6,846 bases of DNA, taken from NCBI GenBank assembly GCA_016210395.1, contig JACQUI010000055.1:1-6846 (forward strand), in the 5' to 3' direction. The notes beneath the pieces were generated by a model, which had not been told where the DNA came from, ran no database searches, and saw nothing but the letters and a program-made list of their open reading frames with translations. Positions 1-4,855 of this stretch are shown piece by piece (position 1 is the first letter of the stretch; each line of letters opens with the position of its first letter). Position numbers and translations under genes: made by a program. The DNA is from Chloroflexota bacterium. GTDB taxonomy: Bacteria > Chloroflexota > Dehalococcoidia > Lucifugimonadales > JACPCL1.

Positions 1-28
1 CGAGTTCGACTCTCCCCCGTCTCCACCA
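1..28 (+). ncRNA. ssrA: 3' end of a tRNA-like RNA, probably tmRNA (partial)
   Basis: The window opens with a T-arm-like element: GAG (2-4), a TTCGACT loop (5-11) and CTC (12-14). A C run follows, then CGTCTCC (18-24), discriminator A25 and an encoded CCA at 26-28. The ending CTCCACCA and the TTCGA loop are typical of tmRNA 3' ends, whose 5' end starts with GGGG or similar. tmRNA rescues stalled ribosomes and tags nascent peptides. Only the last bases are inside the window, so the 5' partner strand of the acceptor stem cannot be checked. One oddity is that there are 13 rather than 12 bases between the T-loop and the discriminator, and C1 cannot pair with C15. This suggests an extra C in the run 14-18, an imperfect T-stem, or a sequence error. 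A CCA-ending tRNA is the alternative. Confidence 0.45.
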
Positions 29-84
29 ACAGGGGTAGTTGAGACCTCGGTGTTTAGCAATCGGAGCCTCACTTGTGGCGCCAG

Positions 85-131
85 TGGACGGGGAGATCAG
101 CCCCATCGGCACAATCCGAACTCCCCGTCCA
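85..131. repeat. 11-bp perfect inverted repeat
   Basis: TGGACGGGGAG at 85-95 is the exact reverse complement of CTCCCCGTCCA at 121-131, separated by 25 bases. The element begins 57 bases after the CCA end of the tRNA-like gene. It has no downstream T run, so it is not a classical intrinsic terminator. A transcript would fold into a GC-rich stem with a large loop. It could act as a processing or termination structure for the upstream RNA, or be a binding site. The function is inferred only from the symmetry. Confidence 0.5.
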
Positions 132-379
132 GTCAAGCTATCTGGCATGGGACCATTCGACCCTACTAAGTCTCACGATTCCCAAGAGTTACTCCCTTCT
201 GGCGTGGAGGTCGTGGGCGCCCATACCTGGCTGCAGCCTTTGACCCAGGCAGTGTGACATGCTACTGATAATCTAATTGCGAGGGAGCTTTGGGAATTTG
301 AAAAAGAGGGCCTTGAATATCGATTATCCCGTATCGCTGGAAGGGACAGCATATCTGGGTCCATGGCGCCCATAGTAAG

Positions 380-414
380 GGCCATAGCTCGACCCGATGC
401 GCCAGCTTATGGCC
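380..414. repeat. Imperfect 10-bp inverted repeat upstream of the ACAD promoter
   Basis: GGCCATAGCT (380-389) pairs with AGCTTATGGCC (404-414) with one bulged T at 407, leaving a 14-base loop. It ends 32 bases before the putative -35 box of the ACAD operon. It may be an operator half-site pair for a regulator, or a transcript hairpin. The base symmetry is seen directly; any regulatory role is inference. Confidence 0.4.
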
Positions 415-419
415 GGCTC

Positions 420-438
420 AAGCAGCCCAGCCCTGCTT
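420..438 (+). terminator. Possible weak terminator hairpin (AAGCAG/CTGCTT)
   Basis: AAGCAG (420-425) and CTGCTT (433-438) form a 6-bp stem with a 7-base loop, followed only by TAACT, so the U tract is very short. It lies just upstream of the putative -35 box at 447. It could end transcription coming from the left or be part of a regulatory region together with the inverted repeat at 380-414. Evidence is weak. Confidence 0.25.
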
Positions 439-446
439 TAACTGAC

Positions 447-476
447 TTGACTGTCGCCTGTCCCAGGTGATAAAAG
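447..476 (+). promoter_or_regulatory. Putative sigma70-type promoter of the ACAD operon
   Basis: TTGACT at 447-452 matches five of six bases of the -35 consensus. An AT-rich stretch GATAAAAG at 469-476 offers a -10 element: GATAAA with a 16-base spacer, or TAAAAG with an 18-base spacer preceded by TGA as an extended -10. Transcription would start near 481-485, about 60 bases before the GTG start at 545. It is the best -35/-10 pair I found in the otherwise gene-free leader. It rests on sequence match only. Confidence 0.4.
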
Positions 477-544
477 GGTAAGGCGATTGTGCCCTCTACC
501 AGAGCCGCCTGCCGGAATGATGCGGAAGGTCAAGGGAGGTTGCC

Positions 545-1768
545 GTGGACTTTGAATATCAGTATTCGCCAGAGCAAGAGAAGTTTCGGCAAGAGGTGCG
601 GACCTGGCTGGACCAGAACGTGCCGCAGGGCACGGCGTCTTCGGTAGACCCTGAAGAGATGACCGCCGAGCTTTTCGCTTTTGCGCGGGAGATGCGGCGT
701 AAGCTGGGGAGAAAGGGCTGGCTGAATCCGACCTTCCCCAAGGCGTACGGAGGGGGAGGTCTGACCTCAGAGCACGAGGTGATACTGGATGAAGAACTGG
801 AGCGCAGGAGAGTGCCGATCCTCTTCAGCAATCCGTTCCTTAGCGCTGCTCTGCTGGTCTGGGGGACCGAGGAGCAGAGGCAGAAGTTCCTGACCGGGTT
901 GCTGACGGGCGAGATCATCGCCTACCAGGCGTTCACGGAACCCCAGAGCGGCTCGGACCTGGCCAACATCAAGTGCACGGCGGTGCATGATGGCGACGAC
1001 TGGATCATCAACGGCGTAAAGTGCTTTGTCACCGGGCCGGGGCCGGACCGGGCAGACATCCTCTTCGGTCCCATCATGACCGACCCCACCTCGCCCCGGC
1101 ACCGGAACCTGGGGTACTTCATCATCCCTGGGAAGGCAGCCGGAGTGAAGCTGGTGCCCATGCGCCTGCTGAACGGCAATCAGCAGCACTTCGTTTACTT
1201 CGATAACGTGCGGGTGTCGGCGGAGTACCTGATCGGCGGCGAGCGCCAAGGCTGGCAGGTGACTATGACCAGCCTGGAGGAAGAGCATGGGGGCCGCGGC
1301 AGGCCAATGTCACCGAACGCGGCCTCGGACTTGATCACTTACGTCCGACGCAGCAAGCACAATGGGGGAGCCCTAGGGCAGGACCCCTTCACACAGCAGC
1401 AAGTGGTGGACAGCTACATCGAGTCCCATATCGCGGGCCTCCTGGCGGTGCGTAACTACTCCATGTTCGCCCAGAGACAAGAGATGTCCTATCACGGCTC
1501 CCAGACCGCGATCGTGGGGCGGGAGACCGGGATCCGCAATAACACCCGCGCACGGGACATCGTGGGTCTCTACGGACAGTTAGGCACCCATGAGCCAGGC
1601 GCGCCTTTCGGAGGATGGCTGGAGGTCCGTTACGGGCGCTCGCTGCCACCCCACGCCGGCGGAACATTGGAGGTACAGAAAACCATCGTCGCCCGGCGCA
1701 TCGGCATCAGCAGGACCCAAGAGCGGGCGGCGCCGACGCCAGCCACCGCGACCAAGTTCACAGCCTGA
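545..1768 (+). CDS. Acyl-CoA dehydrogenase, full length (putative catalytic subunit)
   Basis: This 407-residue protein has the family's usual length and complete domain order: an N-terminal helical domain (about 5-125), a flavin-binding beta-barrel with AFTEPQSGSD at 129-138 and NVRVSAEYLIGG at 221-232, and a C-terminal helical domain ending in AGGTLEVQKTIVARRIG (371-387). The family oxidises acyl-CoA to trans-2-enoyl-CoA using FAD and passes electrons to electron-transfer flavoprotein. The usual catalytic glutamate of the MCAD-type YEGT motif is glycine here (G372). E247, in LEEEHG, falls where a FERG-type glutamate sits in helix G of actinobacterial FadE26/ChsE4-like enzymes, and is the likely base. 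The GTG start is supported by GGGAGG at 534-539, five bases upstream. The gene is first of three in an operon and overlaps the next by one base (TGATG). Assignment to the family is secure; the substrate is unknown. Confidence 0.93.
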   Translation: MDFEYQYSPEQEKFRQEVRTWLDQNVPQGTASSVDPEEMTAELFAFAREMRRKLGRKGWLNPTFPKAYGGGGLTSEHEVILDEELERRRVPILFSNPFLSAALLVWGTEEQRQKFLTGLLTGEIIAYQAFTEPQSGSDLANIKCTAVHDGDDWIINGVKCFVTGPGPDRADILFGPIMTDPTSPRHRNLGYFIIPGKAAGVKLVPMRLLNGNQQHFVYFDNVRVSAEYLIGGERQGWQVTMTSLEEEHGGRGRPMSPNAASDLITYVRRSKHNGGALGQDPFTQQQVVDSYIESHIAGLLAVRNYSMFAQRQEMSYHGSQTAIVGRETGIRNNTRARDIVGLYGQLGTHEPGAPFGGWLEVRYGRSLPPHAGGTLEVQKTIVARRIGISRTQERAAPTPATATKFTA

Positions 1769-2307
1769 TGGCTGGCACGAACGTGGAGCTTTTACTCGAA
1801 AACCGCACGGCAGAGGCGGAGGTGGGTTCCTGGGCTGTCATCGAAGCGTTGTTCCGCCACGCACAGGGGATGGCCCTGGCTGAGGATGCCCTGCTACAGG
1901 CGCGGTTCGTGGAAATCTTCATCGATAGCGAGATCGAGCGGCTGCTGAGGACGCGCAACGAGCACATGGCCATCGCCGAGCAAGCGATCACCTACGAGCA
2001 GGCCCAGCACGCCCTCTGGCGACAGCAGGGGGCGCGGCGCCTAGCAGGGGCCATCGGCGAGGTGACTGGTCCGTATGGCCTACTTGGGGGCGAAGATGCT
2101 TGGTGTCCCCAGGGCGGCGTATTCGACCTCTACCGTAGGCAACGCCTCGCAGCGCAGGCTCGCGAGCCATGGTCGGATGAGAACGCCACAGAGATGGCCG
2201 CGGCGCTGGGGCTCGCATGCGACGGCCAGGAGTCCGCTGAGCGATGGCTGAGCGAGACAGGCTGCTGGGCCAGGGCAACCAGCGCCAGGCCTGCACGAAT
2301 CTCATAG
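1768..2307 (+). CDS. Stand-alone acyl-CoA dehydrogenase C-terminal-domain-like protein
   Basis: This 179-residue protein has no N-terminal helical or flavin beta-barrel domain. Residues 51-121 align without gaps to residues 291-361 of the preceding ACAD: FIDSEIERLLRTRN against YIESHIAGLLAVRN, and GPYGLLG against GLYGQLG at identical spacing. It therefore corresponds to the C-terminal four-helix domain only. It lacks the final GGTxEvQ segment and instead has an unrelated tail of about 50 residues (130-179). The ATG at 1768 overlaps the upstream stop as TGATG, which points to translational coupling. The frame is open further upstream to 1615, but that part lies inside the first ACAD and is its shadow. 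The protein cannot bind FAD or substrate alone in the normal way. It may be an accessory subunit of a heteromeric dehydrogenase, or a shrunken paralogue still translated. The homology is clear; the role is inference. Confidence 0.8.
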   Translation: MAGTNVELLLENRTAEAEVGSWAVIEALFRHAQGMALAEDALLQARFVEIFIDSEIERLLRTRNEHMAIAEQAITYEQAQHALWRQQGARRLAGAIGEVTGPYGLLGGEDAWCPQGGVFDLYRRQRLAAQAREPWSDENATEMAAALGLACDGQESAERWLSETGCWARATSARPARIS

Positions 2308-2332
2308 CAGCACGCAATCAAGGGAGCAGAGG

Positions 2333-3523
2333 ATGGAACTGACATTCAACGACGAGCATAGGTTGCTCCGCAACGCGGCGCTGGATTTCCTGAAGACAGA
2401 GGTGCCACGAGAGCGCGTGCTGGAGATCGACGAAAGCCCCGAAGGCTTCTCACCAGACCTCTGGTCACAAATGATCCGCCTGGGGTGGACCGGCATGGGC
2501 ATTCCCGAGGAGTTTGGGGGCAGTGGTAACTCTCTGGTTGAGCTGGGCGTTCTCTATGAGGCCTTGGGGGAGTACGCGTGTCCGGGACCGCTGCTCTCCG
2601 CTGGGGTCTTGAGCGCCAACGTGATCCTGGAGGCCGGCGACGCGGCCCAGAAGAAGAGCATACTAGGCTCCATCGCAGGGCAGGGACAGATCGTGGCCCT
2701 GTGCTACACCGAGCCCGATTACGGGTGGGGCGCGGAGAACGTGAGCCTGCCTGCCACACGGCGCGATGGCGGGTACGTGCTCAACGGGAAAAAGCTCTTC
2801 GTCCCCGATGCCCATATCGCCGATCGCCTGCTCATCGCGGCCCGCACTTCGGCGGCAGCGGCGCCGGAGCAGGGAGTCTCCCTCTTTTTGGTAGACAAAG
2901 CAAGCAAGGGTGTGTCTATCCGCCGCCATAACGGCTGGATGAGCGATAACCTGTGCGAGGTGGACCTATCCAACGTGGCCGTCCCGGCGTCGGCCCTGGT
3001 CGGCGAGGCGGGCAATGCCTGGGGAGCGATCGAGCGAGCCCGCGACCGCGCGACCGCCGTGCTCTGCACCTACATGGGTGGCGGAGCGCGCAGGGTGACA
3101 GATATGGCCATAGAGTACAGCAAGAGCCGGGTCGCCTTCGGAACGCCCATTGGCACCTTCCAGCGGGTGCAGGACCACGTCATCATCGCCCTCAACGACG
3201 CCGACTCCATAAAGTGGACCGCCTTCGAAGCGCTCTGGAAGCTGGATGAGCGGCGCCCTGACGCGCCTCTGGCCGTTTCCATGACCAAGGCGGTGGCGAG
3301 CGTGGCCTTCCCGCGCGCGTGCGAGGAGTCGCACCAGGTGCACGCCGGCATAGGCAGTGACCTCAACTTCGGGCTGACCCAGTACACGAAGCGGGCGCGG
3401 ACGTTACAGCACTACCTGGGCGACACAGCCTTCCATAAGAAGCGGATGGCCAAGCTGCTGAAGCTGGACCAGGCGGAGGCAGCATCCCTGCCAACCCAGC
3501 CGTCGACCGGCGGCGGTCGCTAG
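2333..3523 (+). CDS. Acyl-CoA dehydrogenase, divergent (putative partner subunit)
   Basis: The 396-residue protein has the full ACAD fold: an N-terminal helical domain (about 3-120, with GMGIPEEFGGSG at 54-65), a beta-barrel domain (about 121-225, with CYTEPDYGWGAENVSL and NGKKLFVPDA), and a C-terminal domain with the family signature RVAFGTPIGTFQRVQ (266-280) and HAGIGSDLNFGL (337-348). The C-terminal active-site segment reads LGDTAFHKKRMAKLL, with no glutamate at the MCAD position. The TEP loop also departs from the usual TEPxxGSD. Such features are typical of beta-type subunits in heteromeric ACADs of steroid and fatty-acid degraders (FadE27- or FadE29-like), or of a divergent monofunctional enzyme. 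The ATG is preceded by AGGGAG at 2321-2326 and GAGG just before it, and lies 25 bases after the previous stop, so cotranscription is likely. Partnership with the first ACAD is inference. Confidence 0.92.
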   Translation: MELTFNDEHRLLRNAALDFLKTEVPRERVLEIDESPEGFSPDLWSQMIRLGWTGMGIPEEFGGSGNSLVELGVLYEALGEYACPGPLLSAGVLSANVILEAGDAAQKKSILGSIAGQGQIVALCYTEPDYGWGAENVSLPATRRDGGYVLNGKKLFVPDAHIADRLLIAARTSAAAAPEQGVSLFLVDKASKGVSIRRHNGWMSDNLCEVDLSNVAVPASALVGEAGNAWGAIERARDRATAVLCTYMGGGARRVTDMAIEYSKSRVAFGTPIGTFQRVQDHVIIALNDADSIKWTAFEALWKLDERRPDAPLAVSMTKAVASVAFPRACEESHQVHAGIGSDLNFGLTQYTKRARTLQHYLGDTAFHKKRMAKLLKLDQAEAASLPTQPSTGGGR

Positions 3524-3540
3524 CCGCCCGCTGACAAAAC

Positions 3541-3567
3541 GCGCTCACGCCGCGTGGGGCGAAGCGC
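3541..3567. terminator. Possible hairpin between convergent genes
   Basis: GCGCT (3541-3545) and CACG (3546-3549) pair with AGCGC (3563-3567) and CGTG (3553-3556), with a CCG loop and a GGGCGA bulge on one side. The hairpin lies 17 bases after the stop of the second ACAD and in the gap before the convergent PHP gene. No U tract follows on either strand, so intrinsic termination is uncertain. Nothing else was recognised in 3524-3629. Confidence 0.25.
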
Positions 3568-3629
3568 CTGCTGGTTGACGCCGCGGGCACTAGCCCAATG
3601 CTCCGGGATCAGCTCGGCGACTTATGTGG

Positions 3630-4352
3630 TCAGCCCTGGCCCTGCGACCCGTTAGGGTGGTGCGTCGCGTAGTGCGCTAGGCGCCCGATGTTGAAGCCCT
3701 CCGCGGCGGCGTAGTCGCCCTCCCGTAGGGCCTCCAGCAGGTCCCGTTCGTGGCGCACGGTGCCATTGAAGATGGTGACGCCACGGCCCAGTCCCTGAGT
3801 CGAGTGGGCATCGCTGCCGCCGGTGCCGCGAAAACGCCGGATACCAGCCACATCCTGGGCCAACCGGTTTTCCGGCTCAAGGTTGCCCCCGTTCACGACC
3901 TCCAGGTTGTGGACGAGGTCGAAGACTGGGTGAATCGAAGCCTCGCTGGCTGTCTTGGGGAGCCTCTTGGGGTCCTCGAAGAGCACGTTGCGGGTGTAGG
4001 TCCCAGCCGGGTCGAACAGAAAGCGGAAGGGGTGAGCCAGGATCATGTAGCCGCCGATCTGGTTTACCAGCTTCCTGAGCCGGTTGATGTCAAAGACGCC
4101 CGATTCGTACTCGTCCATGCCCAGGACGATGACGTGCCCGGCGTTGGTATAGACCTCTAGGCCGCGGACAATAACTAGGTCGTGCCGTTGGGCGAACTCA
4201 TCGAACTCATGGCGCGGCCAGCCTTCGTGCTCAGTCACCAGAAGACCGGTCAGGCCGATGTGCTTGGCTTCGGCCACCATTTCCTCGGGAGTTAGGCTGC
4301 TGTCCCGGCTGCCCTTGGTGGTGTGGACGTGGAGATCAAAGACGGCTGACAT
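3630..4352 (-). CDS. PHP-domain metal-dependent phosphoesterase
   Basis: The 240-residue protein shows the complete PHP metal-ligand set: DLHVHT (6-11, giving D6, H8, H10), TEHEG (40-44, giving E41 and H42), E66 in GLEVYT, H73, AHPFR (H107), E151 and SDAHS (D181, H183). The fold is a distorted TIM barrel holding a trinuclear metal centre. Relatives hydrolyse phosphoesters such as histidinol phosphate, 3',5'-nucleotide bisphosphates or short RNAs, and the DNA polymerase proofreading domains belong to the same superfamily. The length fits a stand-alone PHP protein with no insertion. I cannot name the substrate. The ATG puts DLHVHT at residues 6-11, as usual. No good ribosome binding site is present: an AGG lies about 15 bases upstream. 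A TACACT hexamer ends seven bases before the ATG, compatible with a leaderless message. The gene is convergent with the ACAD operon. Confidence 0.9.
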   Translation of the reverse strand: MSAVFDLHVHTTKGSRDSSLTPEEMVAEAKHIGLTGLLVTEHEGWPRHEFDEFAQRHDLVIVRGLEVYTNAGHVIVLGMDEYESGVFDINRLRKLVNQIGGYMILAHPFRFLFDPAGTYTRNVLFEDPKRLPKTASEASIHPVFDLVHNLEVVNGGNLEPENRLAQDVAGIRRFRGTGGSDAHSTQGLGRGVTIFNGTVRHERDLLEALREGDYAAAEGFNIGRLAHYATHHPNGSQGQG

Positions 4353-4391
4353 TGCGAACAGTGTAACCTATTCGCCAAGCCAAGGGCGTAG

Positions 4392-4407
4392 GCGCACTAA
4401 GGTGCGC
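4392..4407. repeat. Short hairpin GCGCAC/GTGCGC
   Basis: GCGCAC (4392-4397) and GTGCGC (4402-4407) form a perfect 6-bp stem with a TAAG loop. It lies 40 bases upstream of the PHP gene start and about 100 bases beyond the stop of the crotonase remnant on the same strand. It might end transcripts that enter from the remnant, or be an operator for the PHP gene. There is no U tract. Confidence 0.3.
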
Positions 4408-4505
4408 AGGCTGGCTGGGAGAGAGCCTGTAATTCCAGGACCATATCTCTCGCCGATGGCGTACCGTCACCCGTGCGCACAATGGCATGCCGCTTTGCTT
4501 CACGC

Positions 4506-4679
4506 CTACCTGCCCTTGAAGACGGGCTTGCGCTTCTGCCTAAACGACTGGACATACTCCGCGTGGTCCTCCGACTTGAAACACACATCCAAGCCCATGG
4601 ACTCGAAGGTGAGGGCCGTATCCAGGTCGCTGACGGAGCCCTGGTAGAGCGGGTAGCAGATCCCTCCGCCCCAACTGTC
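4506..4679 (-). pseudogene. Enoyl-CoA hydratase/isomerase (crotonase) 3' remnant
   Basis: On the minus strand a 57-codon open stretch ends in a TAG (4506-4508) with FRQKRKPVFKGR, the characteristic crotonase C-terminus (consensus like FLEKRKPVFKGR). It is preceded by FKSEDHAEYVQS, matching the usual SEDHxEGVxA segment, and by YQGSVSDLDTALTFES, matching the helix that normally carries a DLxxAL-E pattern. Upstream, the frame hits TGA at 4680-4682, and no crotonase core (oxyanion-hole GGG/GAD region) was found in any minus frame up to the thiolase start. A complete crotonase is about 260 residues, so roughly three quarters is missing. This is a truncated gene, probably cut by a deletion or rearrangement. 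Crotonases hydrate the enoyl-CoA made by ACADs, so it was probably once part of this catabolic neighbourhood. ORFs on the opposite strand here are its antisense shadows. Confidence 0.8.
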
Positions 4680-4719
4680 TCATACGCACTGAACGAAGTA
4701 CAATCTCCCCGTCAACAAG

Positions 4720-4728
4720 TGGTACTAT
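4720..4728 (+). promoter_or_regulatory. Candidate extended -10 promoter for the thiolase
   Basis: TGGTACTAT (4720-4728) is a TGn extended -10 with a TACTAT hexamer (five of six matches to TATAAT). It sits in a locally AT-richer stretch just upstream of a G run. No good -35 box is found 17 bases upstream. If used, the message would have a leader of about 120 bases before the ATG at 4856. It is supported by motif match only. Confidence 0.3.
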
Positions 4729-4855
4729 AGGGGGGATTGAGGTGCCGCAACAAGTTTCTCGCTGACCCCAACGGGGCTCTAGTAAATCTGGGCTGTCGAG
4801 AGACTGTGCTCCGTCACCCCCGGGGCAGAGGCCATTTGGGGTTTAGGAGGAGCCT

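Larger units (their letters stand above)
29..446. other. Intergenic region with no supportable gene
   Basis: About 420 bases follow the CCA end. Base composition is visibly less GC-rich than in the flanking genes. The plus-strand frame starting with TTG at 39 is open to 470 except for one TGA at 255-257. Its translation resembles no family I recognise, although the stretch after the stop (around 280-335, including ARELWEFEKEGLEYRL) has a protein-like charged, amphipathic character. No ribosome binding site precedes the TTG. It could be the remains of a decayed gene, for example from an element inserted beside the tRNA-like gene, or simply noncoding DNA. Structured elements within it are listed separately. 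Confidence 0.5.
4353..4855. other. 503-base gap between divergent PHP and thiolase genes
   Basis: This stretch separates the minus-strand PHP gene from the plus-strand thiolase. It contains the short hairpin at 4392-4407, the crotonase remnant at 4506-4679 and a candidate thiolase promoter near 4720-4728. I see no further gene in 4353-4505 or 4680-4855. The left part has several short open frames on both strands, none with a recognisable protein or ribosome binding site. Confidence 0.55.

Noticed and set aside
102..125. PIGTIRTP in the plus frame, resembling the start of TrmO/TsaA-type methyltransferases
   Set aside because: The similarity is only eight residues, nothing downstream matches that family, and the segment lies in an inverted repeat.
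767..1288. 173-residue minus-strand ORF inside the first ACAD
   Set aside because: Antisense shadow of a secure gene; composition is His/Arg/Pro-rich with no recognisable domain.
1615..1767. Upstream extension of the middle ACAD-like ORF
   Set aside because: This part is rich in Arg/His/Pro, overlaps the conserved C-terminus of the first ACAD in another frame, and the coupled ATG at 1768 gives a clean protein start.
3548..3584. Direct repeat of ACGCCGCG in the gap after the second ACAD
   Set aside because: Two 8-base GC-rich copies are expected by chance in DNA of this composition; there is no array, so no CRISPR or repeat element is supported.
4397..4588. 63-residue minus-strand ORF
   Set aside because: It overlaps the crotonase C-terminus in a different frame; Ser/Arg-rich composition points to an out-of-frame shadow.
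4258..4730. Plus-strand ORFs of 129 and 85 residues
   Set aside because: They overlap the PHP gene and the crotonase remnant in antisense, lack ribosome binding sites, and show no family resemblance.
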